Part shown: piece after piece, positions 24,291-37,400 of the stretch
Layout of the letters: every line of letters starts with the position of its first letter
Numbering within the stretch: the first letter of the stretch is position 1
NCBI RefSeq assembly: GCF_051020985.1
Contig: NW_027475175.1
Span: forward strand, 310,001-374,000
Source: Nomia melanderi
Taxonomy: Eukaryota > Arthropoda > Insecta > Hymenoptera > Halictidae
DNA length: 64,000 nt
Direction: 5' to 3'
Program-made: the position numbers and the translations under genes
The notes under the pieces: generated by a model
The model's input: only the letters and a program-made list of their open reading frames with translations
Databases searched by the model: none
What the model was told of the DNA's origin: nothing

Positions 24291-26516
24291 GGCCCCATGA
24301 GACTGTGGTTTTCGCGGCCCCTGGTGGTCCGAGGTCGTTCCCGCTGCACAGATTCATGCGCCAGGGCCTCCTACAGATAACTCACTTTGGTTTATTGCGC
24401 TATCTGTAAGAGCACCCGAGATATCACCAGATATATATTGAATTTTTCAACCGACCATGAGAGTCCGGCCCCATGTGTCGGTGGTTTTCTCGGCCCCTGG
24501 TGGTCCGAGGTCGATCCGGCTGAACAGATTCATGCGCCGGGGCCTCCTACAGACAATGCACTTTGATTTATTGCGCTATCTGTAATAGCACCCGAGATAT
24601 CACCAGATATATATTAGATTTTCCCCTGACCATGAGTGTCCGGCGCCATGAGACGGTGGTTTTCTCGGCACCTGGTGGTCCGAGATCGTTCCCGCTGCAC
24701 AGATTCATGCGCCAGGGCCTCCTGCAGATAATTCACTTTGGTTTATTGCGCTATCTGTAATAGCACCCGAGATATCACCAGATATATGCTGGATTTTTAC
24801 ATGACCCTGAGTGTCCGGCCCCATGAGATGGTGGTTTTCTCGGCCCCTGGTGATCCGAGGTCGTTCCCGCTGCACAGATTCATGCGCCAGGGATTCCTGC
24901 AGACAATTCACTTTGGTTTATTGCGCTATCTCTAATAGCACCCGAGATATCACCAGATATATATTGGATTTTACCCTGACCTTGACAGTCCGGCCCCATG
25001 TGTCGGTGATTTTCTGGGTCCCTGGTGGTCCGAGGTAGATCCCGCTGCACAGATTCATGCGACAGGGCCTCCTGCAGACAATGCACTTTGATTTATTGCG
25101 CTATCTGTAATAGGAACCGAGATATCACCAGATATATATTGGATTTTTCACTGACACTGACAGTCCGGCCCCATGAGACTGTGGTTTTCTCGGCCCCTGG
25201 TGGTCCGAGGTCATTCCCGCTGCACAGAATCATGCGCCAGGGCTTCCTGCAGACAATGCACTTTGATTTATTGCGCTATCTGTAATAGGAACCGAGATAT
25301 CACCAGATATATATTGGATTTTTCCCTGACCCTGAGTGTCCGGCCCCATGAGACGGTGGTTTTCTCGGCCACTAGTGGTCCGAGGTCGTTCCTGCTGCAC
25401 AGATTCATTCGCCAGTGCCTCCTACAGACAATGCACTTTGATTTATTGCGCTATCTGTAATAACACCCGAGATATCACCAGATATATGCTGGATTTTTAC
25501 ATGACCTTGGGTGACGGATTCCGAATATCTGTAATTTACTCGGCCCCTGGCGGTCCGAGGACGTTCCTGCTGCACAGATTCATTCGCCAATGCCTCCTAC
25601 AGACAATGCACTTTGATTTATTGCGCTATCTCTAATAGCAACCGAGATATCACGAGATATATATTGGATTTTTCCCTGACCCTGAGTGTCCGGCCCCATG
25701 AGACGGTGGTTTTCTCGGCCCCTAGTGGTCCGAGGTCGTTCCTGCTGCACAAATTCATTCGCCAGTGCCTCCTACAGACAATGCACTTTGACTTATTGCG
25801 CTATCTGTAATAGCACCCGAGATATCACCAGATATATGCTGGATTTTCCCCTGACCAAGAGTGTCCGGCCCCATGAAACTGTGGTTTTCTCGGCCTCTGG
25901 TGGTCCGAGGTCGTTCCCGCTGCACAGATTCATGCGCCAGGGACTCCTACCGACAATGCACATTGATTTATTGCGCTATCTGTAATAGCATCCGAGATAT
26001 CACCAGATATATATTGGATTTTTCCCTGACCCTGAGCGTCCGGCCCCATGAGACTGTGGTTTTCTCGGCCTCTGGTGGTCCGAGGTCGTTCCCGCTGCAC
26101 AGATTCATGCGCCAGGGACTCCTACCGACAATGCACATTGATTTATTGCGCTATCTGTAATAGCATCCGAGATATCACCAGATATATATTGGATTTTTCC
26201 CTGACCCTGAGCGTCCGGCCCCATGAGACGGTGGTTTTCTCGGCCCCTGGTGGTCCGAGGTCGTTCCCGCTGTACAGATTCATGCGCCAGGGCCTCCTGC
26301 AGATAATTCACTTTGGTTTATTGCGCTATCTCTAATAGCACCCGAGATATCACCAGTTATATATTGGATTTTCCCCTGACCCTGACTGTCCGGCCCCATG
26401 AGACGGTGGTCTTCTCGGCCCCTGGTGGTCCGAGGTCGTTCCTGCTGCCCAGATTCATGAGCCTGGGCCTCCTACAGACATTGCAATTGGGTTTATTCCG
26501 CTATCTGTAATAGCAC

Positions 26517-28266
26517 CCGAGATATCACCAGATATATGCTAGATTATCACAAGACCTTGGGTGACGGATTCCGAATATCTGTAATTTTCTCGGCCCCTGG
26601 TGGTCCGAGGTCGTTCCTGCTGCACAGATTCATGCGACAGGGCCTCCTGCAGACAATGCACTTTGATTTATTGCGCTATCTATAATAGCACCCGAGATAT
26701 CACCAGATATATATTGGATTTTTCCCTGCCCCTTAGTATCCGGCCCCATGAGTCGATGGTTTTCTCGGTCCCTGGTGGTCCGAGGTCGTACCCGCTGCAC
26801 AGATTCATGCGCAAGGGTCTCATACGGACAATACACTTTGATTTATTGCGCTATCTCTAATAGCACCCGAGATATCACCAGATATATATTGGATTTTACC
26901 CTGACCTTGACAGTCCGGCCCCATGTGTCGGTGATTTTCTGGGTCCCTGGTGGTCCGAGGTAGATCCCGCTGCACAGATCCATGCGACAGGGCCTCCTGC
27001 AGACAATGCACTTTGATTTATTGCGCTATCTATAATAGCACCCGAGATATCACCAGATATATTCTGGATTTTTACATGACCTTGGGTGTCCGGCCTCATG
27101 TGTCGGTGGTTTTCTCGGCCCCTGGTGGTCCGACGTCGCTCCCGCGGCACAGATTCATGCGCAAGGGCCTCGTGCAGATAATTCACTGTGATTTATCGCG
27201 CTATCTCTAATAGCACCCGAGATATCACCAGATATATACTGGATTTTTGCATGACCTTGGGTGTCCGGCCCCATGTGTCGGTGGTTTTCTCGGCCCCTGG
27301 TTGTCCGAGGTCGTTGCCGCTGCACAGATTCATGCGCCAGGGCCTCCTACAGATAATGCACTTTGGTTTATTGCGCTATCTCTAATAGCACCCGAGGTAT
27401 CACCAGATATATATTGGATTTTTCCCTGACCCTGAGTGTCCGGCCCCATGTGTCGGTGGTTTTCTCGGCCCCTGGTTGTCCGAGGTCGTTGCCGCTGCAC
27501 AGATTCATGCGCCAGGGCCTCCCGCTGACAATGCACTTGGATTTATCGCGCTACCTCTAATAGCACCCGAGATATCACCAGATATATATTGGATTTTTCC
27601 CCGACCCTGAGTGTCCGGCCCCATGAGACGGTGGGTTTCTCGGCCCCTGGTGGTCCGAGGTCGTTCCTGCTGCACAGATTCATGCGCCAGGGCCTCCTAC
27701 AGATAATTCACTTTGGTTTATTGCGCTATCTCTAATAGCACCCGAGATATCACCAGATATATATTGGATTTTTCCCTGACCCTGAGTGTCCGGCCCCATG
27801 TGTCGGTGGTTTTCTCGGCCCCTGGTGGGCCGAGGTCGTTCCCGCTGCACAGATTCATGCGCCAGGGCCCGCTGCAGATAATTCACTTTGGTTTAGTGCG
27901 CTATTTGTAAGAGCACCCGAGATCTCACCAGATATATATTGAATTTTTCAACCGACCCTGAGTGTCCGGCGCCATGAGACGGTGGTTTTCTCGGACCCTG
28001 GTGATCCGAGGTTGTTCCCGCTGCACAGATTCATGCACCAGGGCCTCCTGCAGATAATTCACTTTGGTTTATTGCGCTATCTCTAATAGCACCCGAGATA
28101 TCACCAGATATATATTGGATTTTTCCCTGACCCTGAGTGTCCGGCCCCACGGGACGGTGATTTCCTCGGCCCCTGGTGGTCCCAGGCCGTTCCCGCTCTA
28201 CAGAATCATGCGCCAGGGCTTGCTGCAGACAATCCACTTTGATTTATTGCGCTACCTGTAATAGCA
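26517..28266. repeat. Ten-monomer higher-order unit, copy 1
   Basis: About 1,750 bp. Its opening (GGGTGACGGATTCCG, then CTGCCCCTTAGTATCCGG near 26,728) and its closing monomers recur directly downstream. It contains the 176-bp monomer at 27912. Copy 2 is one monomer shorter. Confidence 0.82.
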
Positions 28267-29860
28267 CCCGAGATATCACCAGATATATGCTGGATTATCA
28301 CATGACCTTTGGTGACGGATTCCGAATAACTGTAATTTTCTCGGCCCCTGGTGGTCCGAGGTCGTTCCTGCTGCACAGATTCATGCGACAGGGCCTCCTG
28401 CAGACAATGCACTTTGATTTATTGCGCTATCTATAATAGCACCCGAGATATCACCAGATATATATTGGATTTTTCCCTGCCCCTTAGTATCCGGCCCCAT
28501 GAGTCGATGGTTTTCTCGGTCCCTGGTGGTCCGAGGTCGTACCCGCTGCACAGATTCATGCGCAAGGGTCTCATACGGACAATACACTTTGATTTATTGC
28601 GCTATCTCTAATAGCACCCGAGATATCACCAGATATATATTGGATTTTACCCTGACCTTGACAGTCCGGCCCCATGTGTCGGTGATTTTCTGGGTCCCTG
28701 GTGGTCCGAGGTAGATCCCGCTGCACAAATCCATGCGACAGGGCCTCCTGCAGACAATGCACTTTGATTTATTGCGCTATCTATAATAGCACCCGAGATA
28801 TCACCAGATATATACTGGATTTTTGCATGACCTTGGGTGTCCGGCCCCATGTGTCGGTGGTTTTCTCGGCCCCTGGTTGTCCGAGGTCGTTGCCGCTGCA
28901 CAGATTCATGCGCCAGGGCCTCCTACAGATAATGCACTTTGGTTTATTGCGCTATCTGTAATAGCACTCGAGATATCACCAGATATATAATGGATTTTTC
29001 CATGACTCTGAGTGTCCGGCCCCATGAGAGGGTGGTTTTCTCGGACCCTGGTGGTCCGAGGTCATTGCCGCAGCACAGATTCATGCGCCAGGGCCTCCCG
29101 CTGACAATGCACTTGGATTTATCGCGCTACCTCTAATAGCACCCGAGATATCACCAGATATATATTGGATTTTTCCCCGACCCTGAGTGTCCGGCCCCAT
29201 GAGACGGTGGTTTTCCCGGCCCCTGGTGGTCCGAGGTCGTTCCTGCTGCACACATTCATGCGCCAGGGCCTCCTACAGATAATTCACTTTGGTTTATTGC
29301 GCTATCTCTAATAGCACCCGAGATATCACCAGATATATATTGGATTTTTCCCTGACCCTGAGTGTCCGGCCCCATGTGTCGGTGGTTTTCTCGGCCCCTG
29401 GTGGTCCGAGGTCGTTCCCGCTGCACAGATTCATGCGCCAGGGCCCGCTGCAGATAATTCACTTTGGTTTAGTGCGCTATTTGTAAGAGCACCCGAGATC
29501 TCACCAGATATATATTGAATTTTTCAACCGACCCTGAGTGTCCGGCGCCATGAGACGGTGGTTTTCTCGGACCCTGGTGATCCGAGGTTGTTCCCGCTGC
29601 ACAGATTCATGCACCAGGGCCTCCTGCAGATAATTCACTTTGGTTTATTGCGCTATCTCTAATAGCACCCGAGGTATCACCAGATATATATTGGATTTTT
29701 CCCTGACCCTGAGTGTCCGGCCCCACGGGACGGTGATTTCCTCGGCCCCTGGTGGTCCCAGGCCGTTCCCGCTCTACTGAATCATGCGCCAGGGCTTCCT
29801 GCAGACAATCCACTTTGATTTATTGCGCTACCTGTAATAGCACCCGAGATATCACCAGAT
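28267..29860. repeat. Nine-monomer version of the same unit, copy 2
   Basis: The first part matches copy 1 at offset 1,751 and the later part at offset 1,576. Exactly one monomer (near 27,061-27,235 of copy 1) has been lost. It contains the matching 176-bp monomer at 29488. Confidence 0.82.
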
Positions 29861-30154
29861 ATATATTGGATTTTCCCCTGAGCCTGGGTGTCCGGCCCCA
29901 TGTGACGGTGGTTTTCTCGGCCCCTGGTGGTCCGAGGTCGTTCCCGCTGCCCAGATTCATACGCCAGGGCAGCTTACAGACAATGCGCTTTTATTTATTG
30001 CGCTATCTGTAATAGCACCCGACATATCACCAGATATATATTGGATTTTTCCCTGACCCTGACAGTCCGGCCCCATGAGACGGTGACTTTCTCGGCCCCT
30101 GGTGGTCCGAGGTCGATCCCGCTGCACAGATTCATGCGATAGGGCCTCCTGCAG

Positions 30155-30827
30155 ACAATGCACTTTGATTTATTGCGCTATCTGTAATAGCACCCGAGAT
30201 ATCACCAGATATATATTGGATTTTTCCCCGACCCTGAGCGTCCGGCCCCATGTGTCGGTGGTTTTCTCGGCCCCTGGTGGGCCGAGGTCGTTCCCGCTGC
30301 ACAGATTCATGCGCCAGGGCCCGCTGCAGATAATTCACTTTGGTTTAGTGCGCTATCTGTAAGAGCACCCGAGATATCACCAGATATATATAGGATTTTT
30401 CCCTGACCCTGACAGTCCGGCCCCATGTGTCGGTGATTTTCTGGGTCCCTGGTGTTCCGAGGTAGATCCCGCTGCACAGATTCATGCGACAGGGCCTCCT
30501 GCAGACAATGCACTTTGATTTATTGCGCTATGTATAATAGCACCCGAGATATCACCAGATATATTCTGGATTTCTACATGACCTTGGGTGCCCGGCCTCA
30601 TGTGTCGGTGGTTTTCTCGGCCCCTGGTGGTCCGACGTCGTTCCCGCGGCACAGATTCATGCGCAAGGGCCTCGTGCAGATAATTCACTGTGATTTATCG
30701 CGCTATCTCTAATAGCACCCGAGATATCACCAGATATATACTGCATTTTTGCATGACCTTGGGTGTCCGGCCCCATGTGTCGGTGGTTTTCTCGGCTCCT
30801 GGTGGGCCGAGGTCGTTCCCGCTGCAC
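30155..30827. repeat. Thirteen-monomer-spaced block, copy 1
   Basis: About 673 bp, repeated at 32,429-33,101 with 2,274-bp spacing. Shared variants are CTGAGCGTCCGG, GGTTTAGTGCGC, GGTGTTCCGAGGTAG and GGTGCCCGGCCTCATG. Confidence 0.85.
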
Positions 30828-32428
30828 AGATGCATGCGCCAGGGCGTCTTGCAGACAATTCACTTTGGTTTATTGCGCTCTCTCTAATAGCACCCGAGAT
30901 ATCATCAGATATATGTTGGATTTTTCCCTGACCCTGAGTGTCCGGCCCCATGAGAGGGTGGTTTTCTCGGACCCTGGTGGTCCGAGGTCGTTGCCGCAGC
31001 ACAGATTCATGCGCCAGGGCCTCCCGCTGACAATGCACTTGGATTTATCGCGCTACGTCTAATAGCACCCGAGATATCACCAGATATATATTGGATTTTT
31101 CCCTGACCCTGACAGTCCGGCCCCATGAGACGGTGATTTTCTCGGCCCCTGGTGGTCCGAGGTCGATCCCGCTGCACAGATTCATGCGCTAGGGCCTCCT
31201 GCAGACAATGCACTATGATTTATTGCGCTATCTCTAATAGCACCCGAGATATCACCAGATATATATTGGATTTTTCCCTGACCCTGACAGTCGGACTTCA
31301 TGAGACGGTGGTTTTCTCGGCCCCTGGTGGTCCGAGGTCGATCCCGCTGCACAGATTTATGCGCCAGGGCCTCCTGCAGACAATGCACTTTGATTTATTG
31401 CGCTATCTGTAATAGCACCCGAGATATCACCAGATATATATTGGATTTTTCCCTGACCCTGAGTGTCCGGCCCCATGAGACGGTGGTTTTCTCGGCCCCT
31501 GGTGGTCCGATGTCGTCAATGCTCCACAGATTCACGCGCCAGTGCCTCCTACAGACAATGCACTTTGATTAATTGCGCTATCTGTAATAGCACCCGAGAT
31601 ATCATCAGGTACATCCTGGATTGTTACATGACTTTGGGTGTCCGGCTCCATGTGTCGGTGGTTTTCTCGGCCCCTGGTGGTCCGAGGTCGTTGCCGCTGC
31701 ACAGATTCATGCGCCAGGGCCTCCTGCAGATAATTCACTTTGGTTCATTGCGCTATCTCTAATAGCATCCGAGATATCGCCAGATATATATTGGATTTTC
31801 CCCTGACCCTGAGTGTCCGGCCCCATGAGACTGTGGTTTTCTCGGCCCCTGGTGGTCCAAGGTCGTTCCCACCGCACAGATTCATGCGCCAGGGACTCCT
31901 ACAGACAATGCACTTTGATTTATTGCGCTACTGTAATAGCACCCGAGATATCACCAGGTATATATTGTATTTTCCCCTGACCCTGAGTGTCCGGCCCCAT
32001 GAGACGGTGGTTTTCTCGGCCCATGGTTGTCCGAGGTCGTTCCCGCTGCTGAGATTCATGCGCCAGGGCCCCCTATAGATAATTCACTTTGGTTTATTGC
32101 CATATCTCTAATAGCACCCGAGATATCACCAGATATATATTGGATTTTTCCCTGACCCTGACAGTCCGGCCCCATGTGTCGGTGGTTTTCTCGGCCCCTG
32201 GTGGTCCGAGGTCGATCCCGCTACACAGACTCATGCGCCAGGGCCCCCTGCAGATAATTCACTTTGATTTATTGCGCTATCTCTAATAGCACCCGAGATA
32301 TCACCAGATATATATAGGATTTTTCCCTGACCCTGACAGTCCGGCCCCATGAGACGGTGATTTTCTCGGCCCTTGGTGGTCCGAGGTCGATCCCGCTGCA
32401 CAGATTCATGCGCCAGGGCCTCCTCCAG

Positions 32429-33101
32429 ACAATGCACTTTGATTTATTGCGCTATCTGTAATAGCACCCGAGATATCACCAGATATATATTGGATTTTTC
32501 CCCGACCCTGAGCGTCCGGCCCCATGTGTCGGTGGTTTTCTCGGCCCCTGGTGGTCCGAGGTCGTTCCCGCTGCACAGATTCATGCGCCAGGGCCCGCTG
32601 CAGATAATTCACTTTGGTTTAGTGCGCTATCTGTAAGAGCACCCGAGATATCACCAGATATATATAGGATTTTTCCCTGACCCTGACAGTCCGGCCCCAT
32701 GTGTCGGTGATTTTCTGGGTCCCTGGTGTTCCGAGGTAGATCCCGCTGCACAGATTCATGCGACAGGGCCTCCTGCAGACAATGCACTTTGATTTATTGC
32801 GCTATCTATAATAGCACCCGAGATATCACCAGATATATTCTGGATTTTTACATGACCTTGGGTGCCCGGCCTCATGTGTCGGTGGTTTTCTCGGCCCCTG
32901 GTGGTCCGACGTCGTTCCCGCGGCACAGATTCATGCGTAAGGGCCTCGTGCAGATAATTCACTGTGATTTATCGCGCTATCTCTAATAGCACCCGAGATA
33001 TCACCAGATATATACTGCATTTTTGCATGACCTTGGGTGTCCGGCCCCATGTGTCGGTGGTTTTCTCGGCTCCTGGTGGGCCGAGGTCGTTCCCGCTGCA
33101 C
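32429..33101. repeat. Thirteen-monomer-spaced block, copy 2
   Basis: Partner of 30155-30827 with a few substitutions, for example GGTGGTCC for GGTGGGCC near 32,551. To its right the sequence changes towards zone A' type. Confidence 0.85.
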
Positions 33102-33239
33102 AGATTCATGCGCCAGGGCCTCTTACAGACAATGCACTTTGATTTATTGCGCTATCTGTAATAGCACCCGAGATATCACCAGATATATATTGGATTTTTC
33201 CCTGACACTGAATGTCCGGCCCCATGAGACGGTGGTTTT

Positions 33240-33550
33240 CTCGGCCCCTGGTGGTCCGAGGTCGTTGCCGCTGCACAGATTCATGCGCCAGGGCCTCTTG
33301 CGGATAATTCACTTTGGTTTATTGCGCTATCTCTAATAGCACCCGACATATCACCAGATATATGCTGGATTTTTCCCTGTCCCTGAGTGTCCGGCCCCAT
33401 GAGACGGTGGTTTTCTCGGCCCCTGGTGGTCCGAGGTCGATCCCGCTGCACAGATTCATGCGCTAGGGCCTCCTGCAGACAATGCACTATGATTTATTGC
33501 GCTATCTCTAATAGCACCCGAGATATCACCAGATATATATTGGATTTTTC
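33240..33550. repeat. Five-monomer-spaced block at the C/A' border, copy 1
   Basis: Repeated at 34,115-34,405, spacing 875 bp. Shared features are CCTCTTGCGGATAATTC, TGGATTTTTCCCTGTCCC and CATGCGCTAGGGCC. Confidence 0.82.
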
Positions 33551-34114
33551 CCTGACCCTGACAGTCCGGCCCCATGAGACGGTGATTTTCTCGGCCCCTG
33601 GTGGTCCGAGGTCGATCCCGCTGCACAGATTTATGCGCCAGGTCCTCCTGCAGATAATTCACTTTGGTTTCTTGCGCTATCTCTAGTAGCACCCGAGATA
33701 TCACCAGATATTTATTGGCTTTTCCCCTGACCCTGAGTGTCCGGCCCCATGAGACGGTGGTTTTCTCGGCCCCTGGTGGTCCGAGGTGGTTCCCGCTGGC
33801 CAGATTCATGCGCCAGGGCCTCCTACAGACAATGCACTTTGGTTTATTGCGCTATCTGTAATAGCACCCGAGATATCACCAGATACATATTGGATTTTTC
33901 CCTGACCCTGAGTGTCCGGCCCCATGAAACGGTGGTTGTCTCGGCCCCTGGTGGTCCGAGGTCGTTCCCGCTGCACAGTTTCATGCGCCAGGGCCTCCTG
34001 CAGATAATTCACTTTGGTTTATTGCGCTATCTCTAATAGCACCCGAGATATCACCAGATATCTATTGGCTTTTCTCCTGACCCTGAGTGTCCGGCCCCAT
34101 GAGACGGTGGTTTT

Positions 34115-34405
34115 CTCGGCCCCTGGTGGTCCGACGTCGTTGCCGTTGCACAGATTCATGCGCCAGGGCCTCTTGCGGATAATTCACTTTGGTTTATTGC
34201 GCTATCTCTAATAGCACCCGACATATCACCAGATATATGCTGGATTTTTCCCTGTCCCTGAGTGTCCGGCCCCATGAGACGGTGGTTTTCTCGGCCCCTG
34301 CTGGTCCGAGGTCTATCCCGCTGCACAGATTCATGCGCTAGGGCCTCCTGCAGACAATGCACTATGATTTATTGCGCTATCTCTAATAGCACCCGAGATA
34401 TCACC
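34115..34405. repeat. Five-monomer-spaced block at the C/A' border, copy 2
   Basis: Partner of 33240-33550. Private changes include GTTGCCGTTGCAC near 34,140 and CCTGCTGGTCCGAGGTCTATC near 34,300. Confidence 0.8.
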
Positions 34406-37400
34406 AGATATATATTGGATTTTCCCCAGACCCTGAGTGTCCGGCCCCATGGGACTGTGGTTTTCTCGGCCCCTGGTGGTCCGAGGTCGTTCCCGCTGCA
34501 CAGATTCATGCGCCAGGGCCTCCTACAGAAAATGCACATTGATTTATTGGGCTATCTGTAATAGCACCCGAGATATCACCAGATATATATCGGATTTTTC
34601 CCTGACACTGAGTGTCCGGCCCCATGAGACGGTGGTTGTGTCGGCCCCTGGTGGTCGAAGGTCGTTCCCGCTGCACAGATGCATGCGCCAGGGCCTCCTG
34701 CAGATAATTCACTTTGGTTTATTGCGCTATCTCTAACAGCACCCAAGATATCACCAGATATATATTGGATTTTTCCCTGAACCTGAGTGTCCGGCCCCAT
34801 GAGACGGTTGTTTTCTTGGCCCCTGGTGGTCCGACGTCGTTCCCGCTGCACGGATGCATGCGCCAGGGCCTCCTGCAGATAATTCACTTTGGTTTATTGC
34901 GCTATCTCTAATAGCACCCGAGATATCACCAGATATTTATTGGCTTTTCCCCTGACCCTGAGTGTCCGGCCCCATGAGACGGTGGTTTTCTCGGCCCCTG
35001 GTGGTCCGAGGTCGTTCCCGCTGGCCAGATTCATGCGCCAGGGCCTCCTACAGACAATGCACTTTGATTTATTGCGCTATCTGTAATAGCACCCGAGATA
35101 TCACCAGATATATATTGGAGTTTTCCCTGACACTGAATGTCCGGCCCCATGAGACGGTGGTTTTCTCGGCCCCTGGTCGTCCGAGGTCGTTCCCGCTGGC
35201 CAGATTCATGCGCCAGGGCCTCCTACAGACAATGCACTTTGATTTATTGCGCTATCTGTAATAGCACCCGAGATATTACCAGATATATATTGGATTTTTC
35301 CCTGACACTGAATGTCCGGCCCCATGAGACGGTGGTTTTCTCGACCCCTGCTGGTCCGAGGTCGTTCCCGCTACACAGATTCATGCGCCAGGGCCTCCTA
35401 TAGATAATTCACTTTGATTTATTTCTCTACCTCTAATAGCACCCGACATATCACCAGATATATGCTAGATTATTACATGACCCTGAGTGTCCGGCCCCAT
35501 GAGACGGTGGTTTTCTCGGCCCCTGGTGGTCCGAGGTCGTTCCCGCTGGCCAGATTCATGCGCCAGGGCCTCCTACAGACAATGCACTTTGATTTATTGC
35601 GCTATCTGTAATAGCACCAGAGATATCACCAGATATATATTGGATTTTTCCCTGACACTGAATGTCCGGCCCCATGAGACGGTGGTTTTCTCGGCCCCTG
35701 GTGGTCCGAGGTCGTTCCCGCTGGCCAGATTCATGCGCCAGGGCCTCCTACAGACAATGCACTTTGATTTATTGCGCTATCTGTAATAGCACCCGAGATA
35801 TCACCAGATATATATTGGATTTTTCCCTGACACTGAATGTCCGGCCCCATGTGTCGGTGGTTTTCTCGGCTCCTGGTAGTCCGAGGTCGATCCCGCTGCA
35901 CAGATTCATGCCCCAGGGCCTCCTTCAGACAATGCACTTTGATTTACTGCGCTGTATGTAAGAGCACCCGAGATATCACCAGATATATATTGGATTTTCC
36001 TCTGACCCTGAGTGTCCGGCCCCATGAGACGGTGGTTGTGTCGGCCCCTGGTGGTCGGAGGTCGTTCCCGCTGCACAGATGCATGCGCCAGGGCCTCCTA
36101 CAGACAATGCACTTTGGTTTATTGCGCTATCTGTAATAGCACCCGAGATATCACCAGATACATTTTGGATTTTCCCCTGACCCTGAGTGTCCGGCCCCAT
36201 GAGACGGTGGTTTTCTCGGCCCCTGGTGGTCCGAGGTCGTTCCCGCTGGCCAGATTCATGCGCCAGGGCCTCCTACAGACAATGCACTTTGATTTATTGC
36301 GCTATCTGTAATAGCACCCGAGATATCACCAGATATATATTGGATTTTTCCTGACACTGAATGTCCGGCCCCATGAGACGGTGGTTTTCTCGGCCCCTGG
36401 TGGTCCAAGGTCGTTCCCGCTGCACAGATTCATGCGCCAGGGCCTCTTGCAGATAATTCACTTTGGTTAATTGCGCTATCTCTAATAGCACCCGACATAT
36501 CACCAGATATATGCTAGATTATTACATGACCCTGAGTGTCCGGCCCCATGAGACGGTGGTTTTCTCGGCCCCTGGTGGTCCGAGGTCGTTCCCGCTGCAC
36601 AGATTCATGCGCCAGAGCCCCCTGCAGATAATTCACTTTGGTTTCTTGCGCTATCTCTAGTAGCACCCGAGATATCACCAGATATATATTGAATTTTCCC
36701 CAGACCCTGAGTGTCCGGCCCCATGAGACGGTGGTTTTCTCGGCCCCTGGTGGTCCGAGGTCGTTCCCGCTGGCCAGATTCATGCGCCAGGGCCTCCTAC
36801 AGACAATGCACTTTGATTTATTGCGCTATCTGTAATAGCACCCGAGATATCACCAGATATATATTGGATTTTTCCTGACACTGAATGTCCGGCCCCATGA
36901 GACGGTGGTTTTCTCGGCCCCTGGTGGTCCGAGGTCGTTCCCGCTGGCCAGATTCATGCGCCAGGGCCTCCTACAGACAATGCACTTTGATTTATTGCGC
37001 TATCTGTAGTAGCACCCGAGATATCACCACATATATACTGGATTTTTCCCTGACCCTGACTGTCCGGCCCTATGTGACGGTGGTTTTCTCGGCCCCTGGT
37101 GGTCCGAGGTCGTTCCCGCTGGCCAGATTCATGCGCCAGGGCCTCCTACAGACAATGCACTTTGATTTATTGCGCTATCTGTAATAGCACCCGAGATATC
37201 ACCACATATATATTGGATTTTTCCCTGACCCTGACTGTCCGGCCCTATGTGACGGTGGTTTTCTCGGCCCCTGGTGGTCCGAGGTCCTTCCCGCTGGACA
37301 GATTCATGCGCCAGGGCCTCCTACAGACAATGCACTTTGATTTATTGGGCTATCTCTAATATCACCGGAGATATCATCAGATACATCCTGGGTATTTACA

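Larger units (their letters stand above)
17420..33687. repeat. Zone C of the array
   Basis: This zone is present once in the window. Its left half (about 17,770-24,400) holds the only monomers with TTTTTGCCTGA plus TTCTCGGCCCC or ATCTCGGCCCC and GGTTTTCGCGG (near 17800, 18330, 18680, 19550, 20950, 22000, 23050, 24270). Its whole length is sprinkled with GATTTTCTGGGTCCCTGG ... GAGGTAGATCCC monomers (near 20490, 25035, 26960, 28710, 30460, 32735), which occur nowhere else. It contains six-, nine/ten-, thirteen- and five-monomer higher-order repeats. Confidence 0.85.
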
